A stretch of DNA of 64,000 nucleotides from Ryuthela nishihirai (lineage: Eukaryota; Arthropoda; Arachnida; Araneae; Heptathelidae), in contig JAWZYU010000024.1 in NCBI GenBank assembly GCA_038380435.1, forward strand, positions 54,460,613-54,524,612, written 5' to 3'. Below are positions 1 through 12,300 of this stretch, piece after piece. The notes beneath the pieces are model-generated. The model was not told where the DNA came from and did not search any database. It was given only the letters and a program-made list of their open reading frames with translations. Both the position numbers and the translations under genes were made by a program. The stretch's first letter is position 1, and each line of letters opens with the position of its first letter.

Positions 1-2283
1 ATCAGGAAAGGCAACTTATTTTTCCAGTTCTTGCTAATGAATCATATGTTAAATATAGATAGAGTTAACTCTTTAAACACTGTAGGTGCTGGACTAGTCA
101 TGTGATAGTTCAACAAACAATTAGCTTATTGACACTAGTGGGGTAATTGATAGTTGTAGATTGGTGTGGTGAAGTTTAGGTTAAATAACCATACTTGCAT
201 TATCTTCATTCTTCTAGAGGATCCAGTTGTACAAGGACAGTTTCGGGTTGTGTGCTGTTCTCGGTAGCTGATGTTTTCACAGGCCCAGTATTGTTGCCTC
301 TCACTTGGTAATAGAGTTCTTACATGGTGATGTTACTAATCTGCACTTTCCTGCCTCTGTGGTATGAGTCACTGGGTGTCATTCTAAACTTTGTGCTCCT
401 ATTAGTGTGCTGAACTGGTTGCCTTTACGAGAAGTTGGTAATCAGGCATTGTGATGCATTTCTTGTCGTCTGCTTCGACATGTCGTCAGGCAGGCACTGT
501 CTTGGCAGCGGGATGAGATGGAGACACACACTCGATCGAGTGCGTGTCTCCATGTGGATGCACATGTGGCCTATAAGGGGTCGTCAAGGTCAAGCACGGA
601 CCGGGCTTGCCCCTGAGGTGCCATGAAAGGGATTGGAAATGAAGGGATTCGGAATAATCTCTGAGATGCATTGGGCATGTGCATTAGAGTGTTTTAAAGA
701 GCAGTCTGGAATTTTGACACTATGTGGTAGGACATTATAGATAAGTTGCATAGGTTCCAGAATTTTAATTAATGAACTGTCAAGTGAATTTTATCAGTAA
801 AAAAGGAATCCTATCTGTTTAAAGCAGATACATTATCACTGATATGCTTTGGTTTAGTGCAAGTTTTTTGTAAATTGTATAATTAATTTATGTGTTGATA
901 GGGAGTATTTATAGATAGGAGCCTCATGTGGAAATTGCATGTAAAGGATATAGTAAAAAACTTCGAATATTTTGATTTCAAGAATATATTTTATTTGAAA
1001 CTTTTTGAATTTGCCCATGTTAAAAATAATATACAATTCTTGGAAACATCTTACTTGGAATATGGTATTATTTCATGGGGGTGGCCTATATGAATCGAAT
1101 TTGAATCCTATTCTAAATCTTCAAAATTATGTGTTGAGGTGCCTGCTCAAAAAACGAAAGTTTGATAGTATTCGAAATTATTATAGTTCATTACAAATTT
1201 TACAATTTCGAAAATTATATATTTACCACTTATGAACATATATTGTCAAAATTTGGGATGCGTAACTCCACCTTTTAGGTGTAAACTCCAACTGTTTAAT
1301 AGACAGCCACTAATGCGCACATTAAGGACACGCCTCCTCTTATGTCATAGGTACCATGATTGTAAATTTATGCAAATGTATTTCCCAGCATGCAATGCAT
1401 ACATGTCAGTTGCACACCGCATGTATAGTAAGTGATGTTAGGTTTTGAAGTCAGTTGTCAGTTGTTGTTGGAGTTACTAGTTTTTGTTGTTGAGTAGAAA
1501 TGTAGTTAGTCGGAGAGAGCTAGTATTTGTGAGAATGTGAGCTTTTAGTTGCTCAGAATATTGTATTCATTAGTTTATTTGGTGAGTCTTGATTTTTTGG
1601 AAATAAACTTTATGAAATATTTTGATTTTTCTATTCTCTTGAGCAGGATAACTGATTTGATTAGATTTAACTTTAATAGTTCGACAATCTTTTTGAATTA
1701 AATTCTTTGTGGCTAAGTAATGCCTATATATTTAGTGAACCCTCATTTGACTTTATTTGGCAAGATTAATTTCCTGGTGCCCATTGCTGTCCAATAAATT
1801 AGTTTAATTTGGATCAGTCAAAAGGTCCAAAGAGAAGAAGTTTAACATACTTTTGGAGCATTACAGAGTCAATAAAGCAAGTGGTGCACCTAACATAGGG
1901 ACTGTATCTGATTTTAATATATGTGTATAAATTGTATGTTATTTAACTAAATTGTCAAAGTTGACAAATTTTTGAGCTTATTAGTTATGTATTAATCATA
2001 GATTTAATGACTGTTTAAGACAAAAATTTTGTTGAGCAAAAAGCTTAACTTTTGTATTAGTCAAAGGTACTGAAGTTTCAACGCAGTTATTGCTGTTAGT
2101 TAAGATCTTTATTGTATTTATGTAAAGATTAGAAGTGTCTGGACACACACGTGATAGATAAACTTTTTTATAAGCAAGTTTATTTCAAGCTTAGTATAGC
2201 TTTAGTATTGTGTTGTTGTATAGCAGTACATTTGAGTGCTGCTGAAGGTATAAAAGTTTCAAAATTTTGGTAGATCGCTAAAC
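1..2283. other. AT-rich non-coding stretch, possible LTR-like part
   Basis: No gene or conserved exon is recognised here; the short open frames have no family-like wording. Positions about 1440-1620 are T/G-rich, with repeated GTCAGTTG and an AATAAA. They lie upstream of the Gag-like frame, so they could be a decayed long terminal repeat, but I found no second copy and no convincing primer-binding site. Earlier exons of the kinase gene could hide here. Confidence 0.3.
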
Positions 2284-2298
2284 TTGTCTGCTAGTAAT

Positions 2299-2823
2299 AT
2301 GGCCAATTCCACCATTATGATTCTAGACTCAGTAAAAGATAGGTTGCAGGATGTGATGAAAGAAGCAGAAATGTTAACGAATCTGCTTAAAGATCCTCAG
2401 GAGAAAAGGGAAATGACGACAACCCCTAAAATTGCTGACAATGCTACATCAGCTCATGAACATATAAACTTTGAATGTAAAGTTCCATTTTTTGCTCTGT
2501 CAGAAGCAAGTGATAGAACAGAGTATTATCAACCGCCTCAACAACGAGTTGCTAATCCATTTATTAACTGTAGTCCTTATATTGATTGGCCTTTACCTGA
2601 GCTAAGGTTCGACGGTTCGAAACATCCATCATCATGGACATTTGCGAAATCCATGGAAGAGCATTTCCATTTACATGAAGTGCTCAGAAACAAAAAGTTG
2701 GTTTTCACGATATTTTGTTTAATGGGATGTACTAAGCAATGGTGGAATAACGTAAGATGTCATCCTGGAATAGAATTTTTAGAAGATTTTAAAAATGAAA
2801 TTTTGGAAATTTATCCCTTTTAA
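2299..2823 (+). pseudogene. Gag-like fragment of a retrotransposon
   Basis: An open frame of about 174 codons from the ATG at 2299; the frame is open a few codons further upstream without another ATG. The N-terminal part (residues about 1-40) looks like a charged helix. The C-terminal half has the wording of a retrotransposon Gag: LPELRFDGSKHPSSW, then a segment with HFHLHE, then a Gly-containing segment with KQWWNN, then FLEDFKNEI. In the family this region assembles the capsid-like shell. The frame stops at 2823 with no zinc knuckle, protease or reverse transcriptase after it, so the copy is truncated. A domesticated Gag gene is possible but less likely, as no splice structure or second domain is visible. 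Confidence 0.5.
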
Positions 2824-3807
2824 CTACTTTTATATTTCTTGTTATTTTTGTTTTCTATAACATTTTTCTATAAAAAAAATCTTATTTTCAAAAGTTTAGA
2901 GAGCTTTGAATATGGTTTTGTTTTCACATACTATAGAATTATCTCAATACTTTTGGAAAGAGAGTGTCTAACATGGCCCTGTGCTAGTGTCTAACATTCC
3001 TAATGGTAAATCCGGGCCTGGATGCAGTCAGCTACTTCAATAGGCTTGACATAAACTAGTTTGAAGATTAATATATTATGCAATTTTGTTATCTATGTTC
3101 ATTAGATGTGAGTGTACAATACTCTATTTATCATTGCAAAGGCCAATGAGAGCCTCTATCCCCGACAAAACTTTTTTCTTTATTATTTTTTCCAAATTTG
3201 AATCATATTAGTTGAATGGCTGTTGAAATCTCTGATAAACATTAGTAAAATTATATAATTTTAATTTAAACAATCATTTTGAACCATGCCAGAATTTTTC
3301 ATACAAACTTTTTAAAAACTTTTCTCTATTTCAATATTTCTGTTCTTTATTTCTCAGTTTGTATTTAGAATTTGCATCATAGTTTAAATTAATTTCTAGT
3401 TCGAACCTGTATTCTATTACAGATAAAGAGTTGAATTTTTAAGATAATATGATGTGGCTTATTTTGAAGGATGTGTTACTGGAAAACATCGGTATAAGCA
3501 AACCTTGTTTGAATAGGAAATGTAAGGTAATCCAGACCCCCCATTTCATATATATGTTTTAAAGAAATTGTTAATTAAATTACTATTGACCTGCAGTGTT
3601 CACTCAACATATAAATTCGTGAATACTGAAGAAAGTTAAACGACACACAATTCTGCTTTATAGATTTGTTAAGGGCCTTACAAATGTCAGTTTTGCTTTC
3701 AAGTCTAATGAGAAGTTGGCTTGCAAGTTAGCTTGCATCTTTTATGTGAATGGTTCTAGGTATGGCAAGCATTGATGAATTGTTGTGATTCACTGCCAAT
3801 TATAAAA
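2824..3807. other. Intergenic or intronic AT-rich sequence
   Basis: No coding, RNA or repeat signal that I can support. Poly-A/T runs and short frames only. Confidence 0.4.
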
Positions 3808-4015
3808 AAATAAATAAATAAATACCCCCTCAAGCAGCTGCTTGCCACAGAGGTCTGACAGGAGCCTGTCAGTTTATATGCCAAAGTAGAAGGTCTGAGA
3901 GGATGGCAGGACCTCAGCAGAAAAACGACACACACATCCATGCCTTACCCGGGGCTCGAACCCAGGTCCCTTAGATCAGTAGCCAAGCGCGCTAACCACT
4001 CGGCCATGGGACGGC
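3808..4015 (-). repeat. tRNA-derived SINE, family B, copy 1
   Basis: Read on the minus strand, the element starts GCCGTCCCATGGCCGAGTGG, with an A-box-like GGCCGAGTGGTTAGCGCGC and a B-box GGTTCGAGCCC about 40 bases later. These are the internal RNA polymerase III promoter boxes of a tRNA-like head. The body has CTGCTGAGGTCCTGCCATCC and GTCAGACCTCTGTGGCAAGCAGCTGCTTGAGGGGG, ending in a (TATT)n tail. Matching copies lie at 4016, 4285, 27553, 27764, 41482 and 42290. Confidence 0.8.
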
Positions 4016-4193
4016 AAAATAATAAATAAATACCCCCTCAAGCAGCTGCTTGCCACAGAGGTCTGACAGGAGCCTGTCAGTTTATATGCCACAATAGAAG
4101 ATCTGAGAGGATGGCAGGACCTCAGCAGAAAACAACACGAACATCCATGCCTTATCCGGGGCTCGAACCCAGGTCCCGTAGATCAGTAGCCAA
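4016..4193 (-). repeat. SINE family B, copy 2 (head truncated)
   Basis: Directly abuts copy 1 in the same orientation, with the same tail, body and B-box. It ends inside the tRNA-like head (after CAGTAGCCAA), so the A-box end is lost. The body is closely similar to copy 1. Confidence 0.75.
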
Positions 4194-4284
4194 TTAGAGA
4201 GTGTAAAATTAAATAGTTTACTAATGATTTGTGTCATAAATAATAATAGATGTGCCCACATGAGATGTAAATTTGGCCCTGTCT

Positions 4285-4460
4285 GAAAAATAAAAATAAA
4301 TACCCCCCCCCCCTCTTCAAGCAGCTGCTTACCACAGAGGTCAGACAGTAGGATGGCTAGACTTAACAGAAAGATAACACAGACATCCATGCCTTACCTG
4401 GAGCTCGAACCCATTTCCTTTGTTCAATAACCAAGCATGCTCACCACTCGGCTACGGGGT
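4285..4460 (-). repeat. SINE family B, copy 3
   Basis: Third copy in the same orientation, 90 bases after copy 2. It is more diverged, lacks part of the body (the segment with CTCCTGTCAGTTTATA), and has a C-run next to the tail. The A-box and B-box regions are still recognisable. Confidence 0.7.
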
Positions 4461-5159
4461 AAGAAATATATTCTGTGACTCTTAAAAAATTATGAAATTT
4501 ACAGAAACAGAACTATATTTTCGAAAACGAACTATGAAAAGCAAATGGGTGAAAATTGTAAAATTTAAAATACATATAATTTTATGAATATTGTTGGTTT
4601 TTTCATTCACACAAAAACATGTTTGGCTTTTTTGCTGTTGTCATAGTTTGTGCTATCGACAAAAGTAAGAAATTGAAAAATGAAAATTATGGCAAGCCTA
4701 TTTATACATTATATATCAAACACCAAATGTACCTTATAAATTAATATGTAATTTTTAACTTATGAGAAACTAAAGTTTTATACATTTAAATCTCTCTGAT
4801 TCCATTACAGTTCACAGGTAAACAGTTAATGAAATGTTTATTATGACACAAGAGTATAAACTTCATTATAAAATAACTTCCTGCAAAACTTGCAAATGGG
4901 AGATTAATTTCTAAACTTGCACTCTGACCTGCATTACTTGAAATCTTAATCTCTGAATATATGGATTCTAGTATGTTTTTTACTTTGTAATGCCATCTAC
5001 ATAATTATTAAGAACACAAAATACTTAGCGATATTGAATGCTTTCAAAGGGATTGAAGTTTAGTTTTGCGACTTGAATGTCCACTAATTAACTCTTCCAG
5101 TGTCCAGCCTGAGAAACAGGTTTCTATCCAGGGGCGAAACTATTTTCTGCCTATGCTCA

Positions 5160-6960
5160 GCTAAAAAAAAAACTTTAACTTTATAACTTTTTTGGCAAAT
5201 AGCTAATGAAAGGAATTAAGACATGTTGTATGTCAAATTAATCAGCATTTCATTCTGGATTTTCTGAAATTATAATATTTAACAAAAAAAACCATATATT
5301 TTATTTTAATAGGACTTTTTTAGAGTCATGTAGTAAAAAAATACATCTGGCAACACAAAAATTTATTTAAAAAAAACTAATAGACAGAAATGATTGCAAA
5401 GCACATGAGTATGACTATATATTTCTGAATAACAAAAAATTTACTTTTTTGTTTTAAGTAAGTATTTTTCTCATTTTGTAATTTTTTTCTCGGTACCATA
5501 CTTTGAGAAAATTCCAGGCTTTTAGCCAACTGTGCTGAATTAGATAACCAAGTGAACTTTAGAATTTTTTAAAAAATAACTAATCAACAGAAATAGGTCA
5601 TGTTATATACCAAATTAAACAGAATTTAATTACAAATTTTATAAAAATAAATAATATCAATAAATTTTCAAGCATATTGATTTTAATAAGCCTTTTTCAA
5701 TGTAATATGGTAAAACAAAAAGAGGTTCGCACTCTGCAATTAAAGGCTTTATTTTGGAAAACCTGCTGAATAAAAATAGTTAAATTATATATTTATCAAA
5801 AGGAAATTTCCTCCCGAATAATATAATATTCAACCTGAAATATGATTTTTATTTCTTTTAATGATTCTTTTCAGTATCGTATATTTTAAACACAGCCAGT
5901 GTTATACAACATGACTTGGCCTTCTCACATCCACGGGATTTTCTGAAATGGTTATGAAATAGAAAAAAAATTTCCTTGGCTGCTTTTTTTTTGCTAAACA
6001 TCAAGAATTTTTTCTTTGGGTGTTGAAGTTTGGTGATCTTGGCTAAGTGCAGAAAGATTTGTGCACCAAGGACCAGCCCTTCCCGAAATTGCCCTCCCAA
6101 ATGATGACCGATTTCCATAACAAGGAAGTCTATTGCTTCCGTATCCAAGACATTCAATTTCAGAAAACTGTACAAGCTCAAAGTTTTTTTATTAAAAAAA
6201 CGAGAAGTAATAAAGAAAAATTTACGTATAACCTAATGGCATGTTAATATCCACAACAACTTTTAAGCTGACCTCCGATCTAGCACAACCCGGAGAGAAA
6301 TTTAAATCAGCTGATTGAAAAACGCTAACTAACGGAAGTAAATATACAGAAATGAATTTTTCTTTCATATCCAAGACCTCATTTATTTTCAGAAAATGAT
6401 ACTATTATCAAAGTTTTACTGGAAAAGTAATAAATAATAAAATAAAAATTAACATATAGCCTAATGCGATGTTAAAATATCCATAACAACAAGTTGTGGC
6501 CGGCCATACGATGTAGCATGAAAAAATCAATACTTATCGATCGGCTAAAAGATCGCTAATTTCTGAAAATTAAACTACTGAAATGAAAACTAAGGTTTAA
6601 ATATAAAAAAAATACTAACTTGACAAAGAGTATCCAATATGCTGGACCAAAACTGAAAAAAACACAGCACACGGGAACAATGGAGATATCTTGTGTCAAC
6701 CACCTGCATCTTAACTCAGTGAAGCTTAATTAATTGCAGCTGCAACCAGAATTTCTAAGAAGGATGTATTTACTTCTAGTTTCGATTTGAAGGTGGAAAA
6801 GATGCATAGAATGCTGGAAAAAATGGTAAAAATAACTTGGGAATACTGAAATATGTTTATGACAGAAAAGAGTGTGAAATGGGGGAAAAAAATGGTGGTA
6901 CGTATTTTGTAATTACTTCCAAAATCTACAGTTTTTTTTTTTGTTAATTTTTAGGAGATT
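5160..6960. repeat. Diverged non-coding repeat with internal tandem units
   Basis: Two units of about 375 bases can be lined up at about 5199 and 5577 (AATARCTAATNNANRGAA..., CATGTTRTATRYCAAATTAA). From about 5770 to 6960 the sequence lines up in patches with 10530-11800, for example AAAGGAAATTTC, ATAATATAATATT, GCCAGTGTTATACAA and GTAATTACTTCCAAAATCT. No protein-coding signal is seen. It may be a non-autonomous element or a degenerate satellite. Confidence 0.5.
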
Positions 6961-9234
6961 TTCGAAAATTTAAGGAAAAATTTGTTGATAATAGCTCAAA
7001 TCAAACTTGTAAGCTTAAATCAGAAGCAATAGCAGCAAATAGGAACGTTAACAAGCAAATCAGCAATAGCATTTAGTGCTTCTAAAAAATGGCCATCAGA
7101 TGACTTTATAAAATTATTTATATTGTAGTTTAGTAAAATAAGCATCAAGTTAAAAAACAAAAATTTTTTTTTGAAGCCTGAATTATATACTTTTATAGGA
7201 TATATATATAAAAAAAATTACAACGGCAATTTTTATTTTTAAAAATAAATTTTTTTGTTGTACTAAAAACGTGTGCATATGTCCTCTGCATATTTTTTTT
7301 TTTGGATTCTTTGAACGTGTACAGATGACTTGGACTATGAAAGAGTTAATGGATGAATCAGATAATGCAATTTCTTAAAACAAAATTAAGCTAAATGCCT
7401 GCATACAAACAAGCAAAAAAGGGGAAATAATAACTTTTTTTTTGTAAAACTAGCTGTAGCAAGTACCCATATTTAAGACATTGAGTGTGTCCCTCATTGT
7501 CAGTGTCAACAGTAAACGCAGTTGTTTGCTATCAGTGCCAGTGATATTGCGGTTTAATTCGTGAACTTTTAGAAAATTTTGGTGAGCCCAGAACTTTTCA
7601 GAAAATTGTCTGATCAGTCACAAATTTTCTGTACAGGGTTTCCTTGGGTAATACTGTATTGTTTTCGAAAATCAAGTCTATATCTTTAACTAAACCAGAA
7701 ATGGAATTTTAGAGTTGATTTTTTTTCACCATTCTCGTGACTAAAGCTGTAATAGAAAACCAGAGTTTGGTTTTGAGACTACCAAATGACATATGCATTT
7801 TCATCCCCTGTAAACGTTGGCAGGCTATCTGCTAATTAGATACCTAAATTAAAATTTTTTGAATGAATAAATAACTATTAACTTATTAGTTTGTATTTTT
7901 ACTTTGCTTTCACTGTCACGCATATTAGAGGACGAACTCATAGGAACATTCTGATCAACGAGAAACATTAAGTTGTATTACTATAATTTAGGTATGTAAA
8001 TATCATCTGTACCATTATCAGACACCCTCGATTTCACAACTTCTGCTCTTTTCAGAAAAAGCTTTGCAGATTATTGAAAAAAAAATAATAATTGAACCAG
8101 ACTACTCCTATATTTTATTTTCAAATGTTTTAATACATATTTACATAATGTTCCAATTTCAAATTTTCTGAATTTTCATATATTTCTCATATTTTCAAAA
8201 ATGTGAATCAGAGGAATTAGGCTGACATATCAGAAAGTGATAGAACACAGTATACATATGTTCAGTGGTAGAGTAGTAATATCATTATATATGTATTTCA
8301 TATAATTTGGAATGAGAGAGCCGGACATAGGATAATAAAAGAGAATTCCATCTTGTTTTTCGAAAAATAATGTAAATAATTACACTTATCTTCGATGACT
8401 TCTCATGAGTCGGTGACATTGCCAACAGTGGCAACGACTCTAGCAGCCTTTAGTGATTAGTTAGAAGGATGTGAAATATTATGGTGCTGCAAAGCAATCA
8501 AGAAAGTGCTTCCAACTAAAGAAATTTCTGCTCATTGAATTCTGTGGATTGAATATGGAAGATGTAACTTCCGCTGTAAGATACAATAACCAATGCAGTA
8601 GTGATGAAGTTAGATTCTTCATACACTCCTAGCTGGACTATCCTGGCAAATTGGTGCTTTTGTTAATTAAACAGTATAATATAACAGAAAAATTCGAAGA
8701 ATATTATATAAATGTAAACTTTATGTTAGAATAAACTTATTAAAATTATGCAAATGCTTTTACTTTTATAGCAAAACATTTAGGTATATTTAATTTATAT
8801 TTCTTATTTTTTAATGAGAATTTTTAGGGAACCATTGCTTCCATGGATAAATACTTTACCACTGACTTGAAATGTGCATCTAAAGTCCTATAATGTACAC
8901 TTTGAGGTTTTAAATAAGTATGCTACACTTAAAAAAGTGCAAAGAAATACTGTAGATTAATAATATAATACAGGTGGAATATACTTATCAATGCAATAAT
9001 ATGCATGTTATGGTACAGGTAAAAAAATTGTCTGCATAAAAAAGCATGAATATATACTCAAGACTGAATTCAATAGTTGGTAAAACAATATAAAATTTAT
9101 TAATTCTAGACATTTAAAATTATGTTTGGTGAGAGACTACTGTGAAGTAGTAACTTCTCACAACTAATTATTTCCTTAATTTACATATTTTATATAATGG
9201 TTCTGTTTCTGAAAATATTAACATTGTTTTATAG
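6961..9234. other. Intron or upstream sequence of the kinase gene
   Basis: AT-rich, many homopolymer runs, no recognised exon. I looked for the alpha-subunit segment that should precede the first recognised exon and did not find it, so that exon is upstream of this window or too diverged to see. Confidence 0.4.
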
Positions 9235-9369
9235 TTGTAATTCTGGCAGAAGATTCCTATGTTCAGGAAAAGTTAAAAAATCATGATATACATGTTCAGA
9301 CAATATCAGAAGTAGCACCAATTGAAGTCCAGCCAGCTCGTGTTCTAAGTCATGTATATTCATACTTAG
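9235..9369 (+). CDS. PHKA: PHKA exon 1 of window
   Basis: Acceptor TTTTATAG before 9235 and donor GTAAGT after 9369. Begins with two bases of a split codon and ends with one (phase 1), encoding 44 full codons that include LAEDSYVQEKL, VQTISEV and PIEVQPARVLSH. This matches the alpha/beta kinase-subunit family segment that follows the glucoamylase-like domain. No stop in the frame. The exon before it is not seen. Confidence 0.88.
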
Positions 9370-12300
9370 GTAAGTAGTTTAAATTCTCATTGGCATCTTG
9401 TCATCTCTATTATTGCATTCAAAAAACTGATCAGCTTGCTTGATTATATTGCTGTCCTGATTATTATGTTAACAGTTGATTTGCTTAGTGCTTTGTAACA
9501 TAAACATTAATATGTTATAAAGTATAACAATAATTCACCAAATAAAACACAGCGAAATCTGTTTATAGCAGACACCTTCCATTATCTGAAAGTGTATCTA
9601 TCTAGTTTAGTGGATGGCCATCAAAGACAGGTTCTAGAAACAGCACATAAAGATACTGTAGGTTTCAACAGGGGTTTCAGGAAGAATGAAAACATAGACT
9701 AAATTGTTGCTACTTGATGCTGTTTACAGTGATTGAACATGCACATATGTTCACTGCAGACTCAAATAGATATATTTGAAATCTTTATCATAATTTTTTC
9801 AAACAGAATCAACAGGTAAAAAATATTTCAGATATTTAAATGCTATTTCTTATATTTGATTAGAAACAGTTAAAAAAATACAGCAATTTCTATCAAGGAA
9901 ACATTTTTTACAATCTTGTACTATGGCACTGAAGTTGACTTCTCATGTCACTAGAATTCAAAAGATGAAAGGGGAGGGGGTGGCTCAGTCAGTAGTGTGC
10001 CAGGCTTAGAATCTAGTTCCCAGGTTCGAGTCCCAGCTGGGTCAGTGTTGAGATTTATCTCTGCAAAATTCTCCGCCATGCCCATGTCAGTAGGGGACAC
10101 CAATGGGCTTGGAAAGGACGCCATCTGTCGGATGGGACATTAAGCCATGGATGGCCCCGTGTAAGGGAGAGCCATACCCAGTGCATGTTAAGGAATATGC
10201 TGGATGGCCTTGATGAGAGGCTACTATCTGTCTCTCAACAGCTGTTCCAGTGGGTCTCCTCCCCCAACCTTCTCTGAGCCTTCGGGGTCCATGTGACCTG
10301 GCCATTTAGCCCACGGTGTGCAAAAAAGTGCCACTAAGAGGTAAAACAACCCAACCCAAAAGATGAAAACGATTAATACTACCCCAACATTGAAAGGTTT
10401 AAGACTTAATTTATGAATATTTATGGTTTTCCCTTTTATAATACAACCATGACTACTTTTATTTTCATTTTTTCTAATCTTTAATCTAACATTAAGAATA
10501 AGATCATCGAAAACCTGATCAATAGAAGCAGTTAAATATATTTTAATCAAAAGGAAATTTCTCCCTGAATAATATAATATTTGCCTGAAACAGGATTTTT
10601 TTTTATTTTAATAATTCTTTTCAGTGTACGATATATTAAAACACATGCCAGTGTTATACAAGGTGATTTGGACTGCTCACATTAATGGTTAAATGCCAAA
10701 AAGTTAAGGTACCAAGACAAAAAAACAACAACAACAGATGTCTATATTCTCAGTAGAAGAGACAAGATATTGAGTAGGGGGGGACTCTTATAAAATCATT
10801 CAATATAAACTTAGAAATCCTAATTTTTTGTAAAAATTTTATTTTGCCGGGGGATGTTAAAATGCCCTCATTATGGCGGGACTGCCTCTTTATAGCAAAA
10901 CCATTTGCTGAGATTGCCATCCTATAGGAGGACTGATTTCTGCCAAGGAAATTCTTTTTGCTCCCATATCCAAAACATTCGTTTTCAGGAAATTATAAAA
11001 GATTAGTTTTTTTTTACTGGAAAAACGAAGAAGAAAACAAATAGCTTAAATCAATGTTAAAAAAAATCCACAGTAAAAAAAGTTGTAAGCTGTCTGTTAT
11101 CATAGCCAGTGATGCATCATGGCTCTGGAAAAGTAATAATGACATTTATATTTATGTATATGAGAATGAAATCAATAAAATCAATAGAGAAATTGAAATA
11201 AAAATGAACAAGTGTAAGCTAGCCATTGTCACAATCAGTGATGTAACATAACTGAAATAACTATGGGAATAAAAATCAATAAAATTGATAGAAGTAAAAA
11301 ACGAAACAACAAATTTTATGGTGGTAATTTTCATAACTAGCAATGTAGCAAAGATTTGAATTCTCAAAGATTGATACATATAAATCTAGGGAAATAAAAT
11401 CATAATAGATCTCTAGCAATAAAAACGAAGTTTTAATTATAAAAGTACAAATAGAATACTAAATGAATTCAAAAGTTATGCATTGTTGATAAATTATATG
11501 CAGCACACAGTTCACACTTGCTATTAATTACTGCCACCTGTCTTGCTAAGCCATGACTTATTTACAAGGTCTTTTTCACAAAAAAATTATTTTTAGTTTT
11601 GGTTTCAGTAGCCCGAGAGCATAGTTGCAAACCTTTAAGCTGGGATGGATGATAGAAATAATTCTAGGCATATTGAAATAATTTTAAGACAGAAAGAGAG
11701 CATAAAGCAAAAGAAATAGAGATATGTGCTTCGTAATTACTTCCAAAATCTTCCTATTTTAAGGTAGCAATTTTTGGTTAATTTTCAAGATTTTTCTCTC
11801 TCCTTGAATTCAACATTTTTTGCTTGCATATAGACTTCCATTTCTCCACACCTGTATATCTATTTACTTTAGTTGAATAATTAGCTAGATGTAGATTTAT
11901 TTCTATTTTTATAATGCTAAAAAAAATCTTTTTTAGGGCGTAATAAAAAACTTGGGTTATCAGGACGATTTTCCAGAGAAGTTGGGTTGTTAAGTACCAG
12001 TAAGCTTTACACCCTTCAAGACAGGACATTAGCTTTTACTCCCCAGGTAAATATTTTAAACGTATACAAAGTTATTTCAATTTCTCTTTTAAAATGTATT
12101 ATAATACTTTAATAGTTCAAATCATCATCATCATCCTCAAGCAGCCATGGAGGTCCAACCAGACAGTGCAATTTAGTTCTTCAAGCAAGTCTGTCCTGAA
12201 TTACATCTACTGCATTACTATCTGGCCACTGCACACCAATTCTAATAAGGTCCTGTTTGACATTGTCTGTGCACTGCATCCTAGTCTCCACCTCTTTCTG

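Noticed and set aside
3813..4300. Functional hairpin or regulatory array
   Set aside because: The repeated blocks are same-orientation SINE copies; no inverted pairing.
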